Assembly (NCBI GenBank): GCA_030220185.1
Contig: JASPKZ010007250.1
Location: 1,277,001 to 1,341,000 of the forward strand
DNA: 64,000 nt
Direction: 5' to 3'
Source of the DNA: Diploptera punctata
Taxonomy: Eukaryota > Arthropoda > Insecta > Blattodea > Blaberidae
Shown here: positions 21,549-31,810 of the stretch, piece by piece
How positions within the stretch are numbered: the first letter of the stretch is position 1
How the letters are laid out: each line of letters starts with the position of its first letter
Program-made: the position numbers and the translations under genes
The notes under the pieces: model-generated
The model's database searches: none
The model's input: only the letters and a program-made list of their open reading frames with translations
Told to the model about the DNA's origin: nothing

Positions 21549-21780
21549 TATCATTATTATATTATTATTATTGTAAGTACTATTATTGTTATTATCGTAT
21601 AAAATGTTGTTTGTACATGAAATTTACATTGCTACATTGAATGTATCTTTAACTGTTTATAAGAAGTATAGTGTATATCTATATTTGTCAAATATTTATT
21701 TGTGCTGGTTGAGTGGAAGAGAAGGTCTTATGGTTTTAACTTTGCCAGAAAAATAAAACATTATTATATTATTATAATTA
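21005..21780 (+). mobile_element. Jockey/CR1-type LINE, ORF2 C-terminus and 3' UTR
   Basis: Encodes CIRFIFSVRKYDHISPLF, LHPKERRKSHCLILLFKILH, IPNYLSSRFQYL, then FTSRNWNPLPQEIRSC and a Phe-Lys-rich end, typical of the C-terminal domain of arthropod Jockey/CR1-like LINEs. It is followed by ATT repeats and a 3' UTR with GGTTGAGTGGAAGAGAAGG, ending in AATAAAACATTATT. The reverse transcriptase itself is missing. Confidence 0.8.
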
Positions 21781-22307
21781 TACATAAACTCATACAAAAA
21801 GATAAAACACACAATATATTGTTAAATTAAATGAATAATCACGTGAGAGAAACAAATATGTTAATTCCCCCCCCCCAAACAATGTGAGAAACGCCTTAAA
21901 ATCAAGTAACAAGAGGAGTCCAAACTAACCTAAAATCGCCACATTTACAATGTCAAATATGTATTAGCCATTGCTCAGACAGTGTAGCCAACTTATCACA
22001 AAAATCCACCAACAAACAAGTGAATGCTAAAGTAATTTGGTGAACATGAACTTGCCCAAATTAACAATAACTTGCCCTTTTCTCACCCTAACTTGTCTTA
22101 ACTTGCCCACTAATGCAGGTGGACTCCGAAGATAGAAACCCCTTATATGTGAGTAAACATGTTAGCAATTTGCTCTAGGCATTGCTACCACATTGGCCAA
22201 CATGATTCTTACAGTCACTTTTTGTCCGATCGAATATTTACAGCTGGCACGGTGGTATAGAACAGCCCAAACATCTACCAACAATTCTCAAACACAATGA
22301 GAAATAT
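21781..22307. other. Intron sequence without recognised features
   Basis: AT-rich, with a C8 run near 21872. No shared repeat seen. Confidence 0.4.
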
Positions 22308-22790
22308 ACTTACTTACTCACTGGCACTATCGAACCCGTAGGTTCATGGCCACGCGGACATAAGCTCTCCATACATCCCTAGTACTGCTTACCAATCATT
22401 CCCTGTATAATCTACTTCCCTCAAATCATAGTTAATGTTATTCTCCCACCTCATTCTTGGTCTACCAACTGGGCGTTTTACCTCTGGTTTTCCTACAAGA
22501 AGCTTCCATGCACGTCTTTCATTCCCCATACGCGCAACATGACCTGCCCATCGCAGTCTACGAGACTTAACTGTTCTTATTATATCTGGCTTCCTATAAA
22601 GACCATGTAGTTCACTGTTATGTATAGTCTTCTCCGTTCATCTGTCTGTTCATCTCTCGTTGGTCCAAAAATTTTCCTAAGTACTTTATTCTCAAATACT
22701 CGTAATCTCCTTTCCTCCCTTAAAGTAAGAGTCCATGTTTCGCACCCATATAATATATCTGGTAGAATAATAGTTTTAATATACATATAT
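22308..22790 (-). mobile_element. RTE-like LINE family L1, copy 6
   Basis: Tail TACTTACTTACTCACTGGCA, then the usual C-terminal text. The 5' end of this copy encodes ILPDILYGCETWTLTLREER. Small deletion near 22383. Confidence 0.85.
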
Positions 22791-22848
22791 ATACAAAATG
22801 TATACAAATACACAAATTAAATAATTAAACATGGATATCATGTATTTA

Positions 22849-22945
22849 GTCCACCGCTGTGGTCACGCAGCGGGCCCGGGTTCGATCCCCGGTCGGGGCA
22901 GTTTTTCTGAGTGAGGTTTTTATCGGGGTTTTTCCACACATGTAA
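22849..22945 (+). repeat. SINE family A, 5' end only
   Basis: Head with a box-A deletion, perfect box B (GGTTCGATCCCC) and the first 50 bases of body. Truncated at TTTTTCCACACATGTAAG. Confidence 0.75.
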
Positions 22946-23290
22946 GTTAATATATTTGATAATAAACAGATATTGGTAAAAGTAAAGTCTCTAAGAAGAA
23001 AATGTAAAAATCATAAAAAGCACCCCACGCTTTTGATGGTAAAATTATTATTTATCCCAAGCGTGTTGGAAATTAAAATTATTTTTCATTTTTTTTAGTT
23101 CGATTTTCTAAAAAGCGTGTTGTTTTAGTTTTTTAAAACTATTATTTATTAGTTTACTTTTCTCATGCCGGTAGGAGTAAAGTAAAGAAATCACCTTCTT
23201 CTAGCATATAGGCTTATCCAGAAATATATCCATCTGATCTCCTATTGCCCTCCAGGCATCTCCTTTCAAGGTTTTTTTTAATGATCGTTC

Positions 23291-24057
23291 TACTTACTTA
23301 CTCACTGGCACTATCGAACCCGTAGGTTCATGGCCGAGCAGACATAAACTCTTCGTACATCCCTATCCTGAGCTAATGCGTTCCAATCATTCCCTGTATA
23401 ATCTACTTCCCTCAAATCATAGTTAATGTTATTCTCCCACCTCATTCTTGGTCTACCAACTGGGCGTTTTCCCTCTGGTTTTCCTACAAGAAGCAGTCTA
23501 CGAGACTTAACTGTTCTTATTATATCTGGCTTCCTATAAAAATCATGTAGTTAATTGTTATGTAGTCTTCTCTATTCACCTGTCTGTTCATCTCTCTTTG
23601 ATCCAAAAAAATTCCTAAGAACTTTATTCTTAAATATTCGTAATATCCTTTCCTCTCTTAAAGTAAGAGTCCATGTTTCGGATCCATATAATATAACAGG
23701 TAGAATAATAGTTTTATATATTTTCAATTTAACGTTTTTGAAAGGAGTTGGGACATCAAAAGTCTCTGTAATGCATAATAGCACGCATTTTCAAAATTGA
23801 GCCTATGTTTAATTTCTTTGTGCATCTCATTCCTATTTATGATTATTATTCCTAGGTATTTGAATTCAGCCACTTCCTCAAAATTTCCCTCATTTGTCAT
23901 TAGCTGTCCATTTCCATTATATAATGCATTTCTACGTGTGACCATATATTTAGTTTTATTGATATTTACTTCCAGTCCTAATTTCTTAGTGTTACTCAAT
24001 AGCGTTTGCGTGTTGTCCTTTAGTATCTCCTCGCTATCGGCCAATAATACTACATTA
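23291..24057 (-). mobile_element. RTE-like LINE family L1, copy 7, 3' part (split by element M)
   Basis: Longest member of the family here. Minus strand encodes, from 24057 down, NVVLLADSEEILKDNTQTLL, LGLEVNINKTKYMV, VAEFKYLGIIIINRNEMHKE and the ILYGSETWTLTLREER C-terminus. It stops exactly in the catalytic YADD box, where element M sits. The rest of the RT continues at 24781-25215. Removing M rejoins the reading frame as LLVYADNVVLLADS, so one LINE was split. Confidence 0.9.
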
Positions 24058-24060
24058 TCA

Positions 24061-24777
24061 TAAGTAATGCCACGAGTGATTTCCAAATTATCGATAAATT
24101 CACGACTCACGAAGTGAGGAGTGAATTTATCTAGAGAATTTGGAAATCAAGAGTGGCATTTGTTAGGACTATTTAACGAATAAAATTAAGCTGTTTACTC
24201 ACAAATCATTATTTAACTATAGTTATTTTAAAATATTTATATATTTAATGTAAACGGCGATGTTTGAAAACAAATGAGAAACGATAGGTACGCTTCTACT
24301 GCTTCTTTTGTTTATCACTGCAACCAGATCATACTATTTATTGCCAAAGGAACGCAATATTGTAAGAATGCTCTCTAGTGGAGAAAAAATGAAACACATC
24401 AATCTGTATATTAATTCATTTCTGATGTCGTATGATGTAAATATGACAATTATATTTTTCTCGATTATTACCTGGGAAAAAATACATTTAAGAAAGTGCA
24501 AACAGTGGTTTCTTTTTGGTGGTATAATCAATTGCTACAAATGTTGACATGTAAGCACTATTATATACAATCTGGTAGCCGTATTTGTTATAGGCTCAGT
24601 CACTGCAAAATAACGGTCAGACCTGTTCAGAATATTAAAAAGGAGGAGCTTTGTTTAATATATGATAATCCTAACACTGATAAATATTTCGTGAAACACG
24701 ACTCTGATTGGTTGTAAAACAGAAATCATTGAAACGTGATTGGTCATTGACTCCCATTTGGGGCATGAGTTAAATAG
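24061..24777 (+). mobile_element. Element M, full-length copy 2, inserted in a LINE reverse transcriptase
   Basis: Same 717-bp repeat as at 6.2 kb, starting TAAGTAATGCCACGAG and ending GAGTTAAATAG. It is flanked by TCA at 24058-24060 and 24778-24780. The empty LINE site (CATTATCAGCAT) is recovered by removing M and one TCA. The same TCA flanks occur at copy 1. So it has either a 3-bp target duplication or insertion at a fixed TCA without duplication. The 5' hairpin (TGATTTCCAAATT... / ...AATTTGGAAATCA) is intact. Confidence 0.8.
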
Positions 24778-24780
24778 TCA

Positions 24781-25215
24781 GCATAAACTAACAGCTTATT
24801 AATATCATTGAGTTGTAGGCCTTCTACACCCTCTAAAGATTTGATGGCATGCTCTAGTACAAAATCAAATAATCCTTGCTTGAACCCATTCTGGATTTCA
24901 AAAGTGTCCGAAAACTGTTTGCCTACACGCACCCTACTCTTTGTGCCATTTAGACACATTCGTATAAGTCTAACTAACTTTTTAGGAATTCCGAACTCCA
25001 GCAGGATACATATAACTTCTCCCTATTAATTGAATCCTACGATTTTTTGAAGTCTACGTATAGTTGATGTACAGTACCATCACATTCCCATTTCTTTTCT
25101 AAAATCTGTCTTATACTAAAAATCTGATCTGTTGTAGATCTGTTTCCTCTAAATCCACATTGATGATCTTCTAGAATGTCATGAATATAGGGGGTAAGTC
25201 TGCTTACTAATATAG
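24781..25215 (-). mobile_element. RTE-like LINE family L1, copy 7, upstream RT part
   Basis: Minus strand, from 25215 down: GNRSTTDQIFSIRQIL-like, motif A VDFKKSYDSIN, a broken middle, SDTFEIQNGFKQGLFDFVLE (motif B region with a deletion), then LLVYAD at the M junction. Multiple lesions. Confidence 0.85.
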
Positions 25216-25427
25216 GGCCTATTTGTTAGAATTTTGTACGAAATTGAAAGTAACGAGATGCCCCTCGAACAACGAACCTCTCACGCTCCCGACCAAATCT
25301 GAACAGCGAACATCAAAGTGTTCGTGGAAAAAACCGACAATGAGTGGGGCGTGGTACGTCGGATGTGCGCATCTTGAAACCCCGTACAAATCTGACGAAC
25401 ATGGTGCGCGCGCCGAGCGGCGCGCAA
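25216..25427. other. GC- and CpG-rich stretch of unknown origin
   Basis: Sharply richer in CG than the surrounding intron (for example CGGCGCGCAA near 25419). It is cut by the LINE copy at 25436-25642; its continuation may be GTACCTATACAAGTACTGCA after 25650. No coding domain seen. Confidence 0.35.
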
Positions 25428-25435
25428 GTGTATAC

Positions 25436-25642
25436 TTACTTACTTACTCACTGGCACTATCGAACCCGTAGGTTCATGGCCGCGCGGACATACCCTCTCC
25501 ATACATCTCTATCCTGAGCTAATACTTTCCAATCATTCCCTGTATAATCTACTTCCCTCAAATCACAGTTAATGTTATTCTCCCACCTCATTCTTGGTCT
25601 ACCAACTGGGCGTTTTCCCTCTGGCTTTCCTACAAGAAGCTT
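25436..25642 (-). mobile_element. RTE-like LINE family L1, copy 8 (5'-truncated, TSD GTGTATAC)
   Basis: A 207-bp 3' end of the family with TTACTTACTTACTC tail. Flanked by a perfect GTGTATAC duplication at 25428-25435 and 25643-25650. The few differences from copies 1 and 6 suggest a fairly recent insertion. Confidence 0.85.
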
Positions 25643-25652
25643 GTGTATACGT

Positions 25653-26113
25653 ACCTATACAAGTACTGCACTACTTGACATTGTAGAGGACATAAGAGAT
25701 TCAATGGACAACAGCAAACTCACCGCAATAGTCCTACTCGACTACAGCAAAGCCTTTGACACAGTAGATATAGACTTAATGCTAGCGAGACTAAAGACAC
25801 TACATCTGTCGGAAAACTGCCTTAATTGGTTTAGATCTTACCTCACTAATCGTCAGCAATCAGTTTTTGTTAATAATCGCATTTCTTCCTGGCGCTTGGT
25901 GAGGAAAGGGGTACCTCAAGGCGGCGTCCTCGCTCCTCTTCTCAGATTTACACACACTTTAGACCTGACGAAATTAATGAATATATTGACAAAGTATACA
26001 CTGACCTCAGACATATATCTTTATGGTCCAGACAATATGGACTAAAACTAAATGTAAACAAAACGCAAGCAATAATTAATCGGACATCCAAAACTATAAC
26101 TCCGGCCGTGACC
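25653..26113 (+). mobile_element. Jockey/CR1-type LINE, internally deleted RT fragment
   Basis: Encodes RT motif A (LDYSKAFDTVD), the segment LNWFRSYLTNRQQSVFVNN, and motif B (GVPQGGVLAPLL). It then jumps, with a deletion of the YADD box, to EYIDKVYTDLRHISLWSRQY and GLKLNVNKTQAII. It ends 31 bases before the transporter exon at 26145. Confidence 0.85.
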
Positions 26114-26144
26114 TAAGTTAATAAATTATATGATTGTTTTTCAG

Positions 26145-26295
26145 TGACCTGGATACTCTGATTCATCTACTGAAAGGTAGCTTAGGATCTGGAATTCTGG
26201 CTATGCCCATGGCCTTTATGAACGCTGGATTAACATTCGGTGTTGTAGCCACCTTCCTCATTGGCTTCGTCTGTACATATTGTGTACATGTTCTG
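26145..26295 (+). CDS. SLC36-type transporter exon (first membrane helices)
   Basis: Acceptor TGTTTTTCAG, donor GTAAGT. Encodes 50 residues: DLDTLIHLLKGSLGSGILAM, PMAFMNAGL, then a second hydrophobic helix ending CTYCVHVL. GSxGSGILAMPxAFxNAGL is the signature of the Aa_trans (PF01490) SLC36 branch and covers the unwound first helix that binds the amino acid. Phase in 2, phase out 0; both candidate upstream exons (14.5 and 20.2 kb) fit. The protein is a multi-spanning proton/amino-acid symporter of plasma or endolysosomal membranes, by family. Confidence 0.95.
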
Positions 26296-26337
26296 GTAAG
26301 TTCATCATTCAAATGTTGTGTTATTTTAAAATATTAT

Positions 26338-27105
26338 TATTATCATCATCATCTTCTTCTTCTTCAAGGTATGTGCCTGTTGGCCCGTTCCGCTCCCCGG
26401 TGCACTATATGCTGCAGGTTGTCTTTCCAACGACGTTTTGGTCTTCCTACATTTCTTCGGCCTAGAGGCCTATAATGAAGCAGCTGTTTTGATAAACGAT
26501 TATTTGGCATTCTTTGTATATTTTCAAACCAATTTACATTTATTTATGTGTATTCTCTCGTTTATATTATATATTTGTAATTCATTTCTGATATCTTGAC
26601 TTCTCTTTTGATCTCTTAGAGATACACCTGCAACTGATCTGAGAAATCTCATTTCTATTGTCTCAATTTTATTTTTATCAGAGATCGTTAAAGGCCAATT
26701 CTCAGACCTGTATGTTAACGTTGGAACGGCTACTGTTTTGTAAAACTTTAATTGAGTTTCCCTTGTGGTCTTATTTCTCAAATAGCTTCTTATTGAAATT
26801 TCCCTAATTTCTTTTCCATATCCAAATTTTGCTGGTACGATATCATGCATCCCGGATAATCGAAATGAGTTACTTGTTCAATTATGTTTGCTCCAAATAC
26901 AATTTTTGTCCTTTTATGCTGAGTTCCAATAAATGCCATTGACTTTGTTGTCTCTGTTGATATCTTTAAATTATAATAGTTTATTAGTTTTCATAATTTA
27001 TAAGCTTTGTAGTTGATTTTCTGAGGAAGCTACAATGATCTAGTCATCTGCGAATAAAAGACAGTTCATTTTCATAATGTTTATCATAAAATGTTCATCT
27101 AAAAA
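26338..27105 (-). mobile_element. LINE family L2/L4 relative, C-terminal fragment
   Basis: Minus strand encodes ETQLKFYKTVAVPTLTYRSE, NWPLTISDKNKIETIEMRFL and an RSVAGVSLRDQKRSQDIRNE tail. The 3' tail is GAA/GAT repeats at 26338-26368. Upstream text (26900-27060) includes the RT region with TSCED-like decay. Inserted 40 bases after the splice donor at 26296. Confidence 0.75.
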
Positions 27106-27337
27106 AGTTCTATTATTATTATTATTGTTATTGCACTAGAGAAAATCATGTTGTTAGCATAACACAATTGCTCAACTTTAATTTCAATTTTATTAACTGG
27201 ATTTTGCTACTCAATTTTGTTGACAAGACTGAATGGACCTCATTCAAGACTGTGTGCACACACAAATAAAGATTTCTTTAGTATAGTTTGTCATGTTTGT
27301 AGAATTTTTAGTTTTGTGGTGGAGGTTTAGTGTCTGT

Positions 27338-28003
27338 CTTCTTCTTCTTCCTTCCAAGTATTAGGCCAAGGCCTGTTACGATCCTACAGAAAATTTTCCC
27401 TCCAGCGTTTCATAGGACGGCCCAGAGATCTTCATCCTCTTGGTATATAATTATAAACAGCTTTGGCGATCCGATTTGAACTCATTCTTTCAAGATGGTG
27501 TTTCCAATTTAGTTGGTACTGTTTAATATATTCCAAAATTGGCGTCGTCTTCAATTCTTTTAAGATATCGGTGTTCCTTTTCCAATCCCATCTGGTGTAA
27601 CCCGCTGTTCTGTGCATGAATCTCATTTCACAAGTCGTTATTCTGCTTTCATGTTGTCTTTTTAGTGTCCATGCTACCATAGGTCAACACTGGTCTAGCC
27701 AAAGTGTTATATAAACATAATCTGGTGTTTTTTGTACAAGGGATGGTTTCATAACTTGATTAATAATTCCCAAACTTTTATTATAACTAGTAATTTTTTC
27801 AGGGATATCCTTTCGTCCCAGATAGAGAGATAATATCCAAGATATATAAATTGATTAGATCTCTCTAAAATTTTATTCTGGAGACAGATTTTACTTTGTA
27901 TTGGGTCCTTCCGATGAAATGCCATAATTTTAGTTTTGTTAATTGATATTTCCATATTAAATTTGGCACCTATTTTTTGTAAATAGTTTTTGTGTAAAGT
28001 TGA
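27338..28003 (-). mobile_element. LINE family L3, 3' end copy
   Basis: Near-identical to the LINE at 46.3-47.5 kb. Minus strand includes MEISINKTKIMAFHRKDPIQ, QFIYLGYYLSIWDE, the frameshifted LTYGSxAWTLKRQHESRITT and LEYIKQYQLNWKHHLERMSS, with the GAA-repeat tail at 27338-27351. It ends about 20 bases before the acceptor of the exon at 28028. Confidence 0.85.
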
Positions 28004-28027
28004 TTATTTAATTGTATTTTATTATAG

Positions 28028-28149
28028 GTGAAGTGTTCGCATATAATATGTCAACGAACACAGGTGCCATCACTAGGGTTTGCAGAACTTGCTGAGGCAG
28101 CTTTTGTAGCCGGTCCTCAAGCGACACAGAAGTTTTCAGGGCTAGCGAG
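28028..28149 (+). CDS. SLC36-type transporter exon (loop and third helix entry)
   Basis: Acceptor ATTTTATTATAG, donor GTGAGT at 28150. Encodes VKCSHIICQRTQVPSLGFAE, LAEAAFVAGPQATQKFSGLA and two bases of Arg. VKCxHxxCxRxxxPSLGFAxxAExAF is strongly conserved in insect SLC36 proteins. Phase 0 in, phase 2 out. Confidence 0.95.
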
Positions 28150-28548
28150 GTGAGTCAAGTATCCATGTGCTGTATTGCAAGGTTATTCAAAAAACAAAAT
28201 GCAACTTAATGAGCTACAGTGTATAGGAAAACAAACTGAATTGCTGTAAAATGGTATATAATTTGACACAACCATCTTCCATATTGAAAGAAATGGAAAA
28301 CAACAGACTGCTCTTTGAAAAAGATGTAATCAAATATTCCAAATAGGGTTGCCAGATTATATTTTTGTTTGAAACATTTTTTTTTCTCTCGCTCTCATTT
28401 CTGTTCCACTGTTTAAACTGTGTGCCAAATGTTCTGTTTTTTCAGAAAACAAATTCTTATTTTTAAATATCGCAGTTTAGACAGTAATATTGGGGTTGGA
28501 GAATTACAAGAAAGAGAAAAATTTGTGTCATAACAAAATTTCTGGATA

Positions 28549-28612
28549 GCATAAATGGTAGTTGATCAGTGTATAAAACTGGAGTTCTTGGGTTCAAATC
28601 TCAGTTCAGGCA
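28549..28612 (+). repeat. tRNA-like SINE head
   Basis: GGATAGCATAAATGGTAG ... GGGTTCAAATCTCAGTTCAG: box A and box B present, acceptor stem weak. Same loose family as 10.2 and 54.7 kb. Confidence 0.4.
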
Positions 28613-28728
28613 ATAATATTGTTCTCATAAAAAAATGGATGTAGACAATCAACCTAAGTATTGGGGTGGTTGCTAGATATTCGCATTATCACATGTGCAC
28701 ACCCAAAAAATATTAACACAACAAATAT

Positions 28729-29260
28729 AGAATATATTTGAAGAGAAAAATTTTCGCCTAGACCGAGACTCGAACCCGGGACCTTTGGCTTTCCGGGCCA
28801 AATGCTATACCAACTGAGCTACCGAGGCGAGTTGCGATCTAGATGCAAATTTTTCTCTTTATACGTTGTAATTCCCTTGCACCAAATGCTTTGAAACCGT
28901 TGCTTCTATCTTTGCATATGGCGGCCTCTTAGTTAAGAAGACATTAATTGGGAATTTAACACTACTTTATAAAGCCAGTAGGGCTTGTATTGATGTTTTT
29001 ATTATTAATTTAACACTTCTCACTGAAGAGAAAAATTTTCACCTAAACCGAGACTCGAACCTGGGACCTTTGACTTTCCGGGCCAAATGCTCTACCAACT
29101 GAGCTACCGAGGCAAAGGAATTACAACGTATAAAGAGAAAAATTTGCGTCTAGATTGCAACTTGCCTCGGTAGCTCAGTTGGTAGAGCATTTGGCCCGGA
29201 AAGTCAAAAAGTCAAAGGCCCCAGGTTCGAGTCTCAGTCTAGGCGAAAATTTTTCTTTTC
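28729..29260. mobile_element. SINE family D, inverted tandem pair with tRNA-like heads
   Basis: Three tRNA-like units: minus at 28757-28831 and 29040-29114, plus at 29162-29244. Each has GCCTCGGTAGCTCAGTTGG, AGAGCATTTGGCCCGG and box B GGTTCGAGTCTCGG. The acceptor ends GCCTxGG/TCTAGGC pair. They are separated by a shared body (CCAATTAATGTCTTCTTAAC on either strand, GAGAAAAATTTTC). The anticodon loop lacks U33 and differs between copies, so these are SINE heads and not working tRNAs. Confidence 0.7.
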
Positions 29261-30059
29261 AAATATAATTTATCCATCAGTGAGAAGTGTTAAATTAATA
29301 ATGAAAACATAAATATAGAATATTTTAGATTTCTTTTTTAAAATATTGCCTTGTTCTTCTCCCACTTTGATTTTCGTGAAGTGCACTATAATTTACTTAA
29401 AGAAATGTTCGCCTTACAAACACCAAATACCTCACATGTGCTAGAATATCCTTGAAGTCTGAATGCTAATATTGGTCTTTTGGAGATATGCATTTTGATG
29501 CGGGTGTAGCTAAATCACCCAAGACTCGTACATCTGATACTGTGCAAGGGTTCGACCCTCCTGTAATAATTATAATCAATGTCCATAATACATCAGCTTA
29601 ACAATCATCATCATAAATTTAGTTATTTACATGTCATAAAAATATTTTAAAAATCTGTTGTAGAATGAACAAGGCCAGATGAATAGGTTGCTCGCATGAT
29701 GCATTCCCTTAACCCTAGATTCAGTTTTCTTATACAGATGTTGCTACTCCTCGCAACAAATTTGGTTCTCAGTTTATCATCACAAGATTAAGTGGAACAG
29801 TTCCCGATCCTATAGCAAAAAATTTTTTTTTTGGTATAGCCAGGAGTCAAACCGAATATCCGGGTTGCCTGCCAGACATGCTACAATGCAGAGGTGGTCA
29901 AGTTAGAAATATAATTATGTTTTAATTGATGTTTCAATAAAAAGTAATACCATGGGGATTTATTTTAATAAATTTTTGAGTCAGTTAAACATTTTACCTT
30001 ATAATTATTGAGAACATGTTTATTGCAGTTTGACTCTTCTGTTTAATGCAGGTAGTTGA
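29261..30059. other. Intron sequence; one weak tRNA-like scrap
   Basis: AT-rich. A possible tRNA-like piece at 29500-29565 (GCGGGTGTAGCTAAATCACC ... GGGTTCGACCCTCC) is the only structure seen. Confidence 0.35.
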
Positions 30060-30370
30060 GGATATTAGAAAACTTGGAAATAGTGAGAGGTGTTAAATTG
30101 ATAATAAAAAACATCAATAGAAGCTCTACTGGCTTTATAAAGTAGTTTCGAATTCCCAATAAATGTCTTCTTAACTAAGAAGCTGCCATTTGCAAATATA
30201 GAAGCAAAGGTTTCAAAGCATTTGGCGCGAGGGAATTACAATGTATATAAGAGAAAAATTTGTGTCTAGATCACAACTCACCTTGGTAGATCAGTTGCCC
30301 TAGAGCATTTGGCCCGGCAAGCTAAAGGTCCCGAGTTCGAGTCCGGTCTAGGCGAAAATTTTTCTCTTCA
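30060..30370 (+). mobile_element. SINE family D copy
   Basis: Body at 30090-30260, then a decayed head (TCACCTTGGTAGATCAGTTG, GGTCCCGAGTTCGAGTCC) and the end GGCGAAAATTTTTCTCTTC. Confidence 0.65.
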
Positions 30371-30487
30371 AATATTGGAAATAGTTGTTCAGTGTTGAAT
30401 TTTACAAATTTACTATGTTTTCATTTTAAATTTATCACTCACTCTGAAGGACAAATTTGTTATTTGAAGAGAAAAATGAATTATATT

Positions 30488-31075
30488 TAAATTAATATCG
30501 GGAAGTAAACATTATGAGGTTATATCATTAATAATGAATGGAGAACATATTTTAATCGACTCACCTCATACATTTTCAAACTTCTTTGATACCGACAGTT
30601 TCAGACAATATCATGATTGTAGCAAAGTATACATAGGAAAAACAAAAAGGAATTTAGAAACACGCACTAAAGAACATTTTAGAAATATTAAAAATTGTGA
30701 AATTGAAAAATCAGCAATTGCTGCACATAGTTTACTAGAACATCATAAAATTGAAAAAGAAGCGAAACTTTTAAAACAGTTGGATAAACCATTGGAATTG
30801 ACAATTTGGGAAATGATATTCATTCAGAAGAATAAATATCGATCTATGAATTTCGATATTCCGGTGGATAAAAATTTAATTACAAAGTTTATAATCCCAA
30901 CGAAAGATGGCAGCACAAGAGGTGATGTCACTAAAGAAATCAACAATCACGGAATTTCATCAATGGAAGCCATGACTGATGAAGGACATGATATTGTCTG
31001 AAACCGTCGGTATCAAAGAAGTTTGAAAATGTATGAGGTGAGTCGATTAAAATATGTTCTCCATTCATTATTAAA
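30488..31075 (+). mobile_element. Penelope-like element copy P1: inverted end, GIY-YIG domain, hammerhead
   Basis: 30534-30616 is the reverse complement of this copy's own 3' end (31000-31075). The frame then runs CSKVYIGKTKRNLETRTKEH, FRNIKNCEIEKSAIAAHSLL, WEMIFIQKNKYRSMNFDIPV: the second half of a GIY-YIG endonuclease with the YIG, Arg and Glu-His positions, as at the C-terminus of Penelope proteins. The RT is missing. At 30976-31014 the DNA reads CTGATGA ... GAAACCGTCGGTA, a complete hammerhead core (helix III ACC/GGT, cleavage triplet GTA). The end is GTATGAGGTGAGTCG. Confidence 0.85.
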
Positions 31076-31650
31076 GAAAAATGAATGCCTCAACTGGGAT
31101 ATATACCTTTGTTTATCTAGCCATCTCAATTCAAACGAAAAATTGTCCATTTCTTATACAAGAGAGAAATATCTGGAATTTATCAAATTGATTGTGGAGT
31201 TTGCAATAAAGTATACATAGGAAAAACAAAAAGAAATTTGGACACTCGCACAAAGGAACACTTTGGAAATATTAAAAATGGTGAAATTGAAAAATCAGCT
31301 ATTGCAGCACATAGTTTGTTGGAAGGTCATAAAATTGAAAAAGAAGCTAAACTTCTAAAACATTTGGAAAAACCTTTGGATTTGACAGTTTGGGAGAAAA
31401 TATTTATTCAGAAGAACAAATTTAAATCCATGAATTTCGACATTCCGGATGAACGTGACCTCATCTCGAAGTTCATCAAATCAATACCAGATGGCAACGA
31501 TATCTCGAAGTTCATCAAATCAACACCAGATGGCAACGTTATAGAGGGAGATTCCAATGAATATCCGGTAGTCATAATGGCGGTTGAAAATGAATGACAA
31601 GATCATTTGAAAACTAAAGTTACTGTGTTTGATAAAACATGATATATGAG
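31076..31650 (+). mobile_element. Penelope-like element copy P2 with GIY motif kept
   Basis: Directly follows P1. The frame open from about 31110 to 31597 reads SGIYQIDCGVCNKVYIGKTK, RNLDTRTKEHFGNIKNGEIE, ..., WEKIFIQKNKFKSMNFDIPD: both GIY and YIG strands, the catalytic Arg and the TKEH segment are visible. There is a 13-residue tandem duplication near the end (SKFIKSxPDGN, at 31469-31540). The 3' end ATATGAGGTAAGATG matches the family, but no hammerhead core was found in this copy. Confidence 0.85.
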
Positions 31651-31749
31651 GTAAGATGTAAAAATGACTCATTAATTTATTAATTAAGAACCTCATAATG
31701 TGTTTCCCATTTTTAACTTTGAAAGAGAAATATCCGTTTGAATTGCGAT

Positions 31750-31810
31750 GCCTAAATTGCATAAAGGTAGTGTGCTGGTGTATAAAACTAGAGGTCTTGA
31801 TTCAAATCCC
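31750..31810 (+). repeat. tRNA-like SINE head scrap
   Basis: CTAAATTGCATAAAGGTAGT ... AGGTCTTGATTCAAATCCC. Runs directly into SINE family C. Confidence 0.4.
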
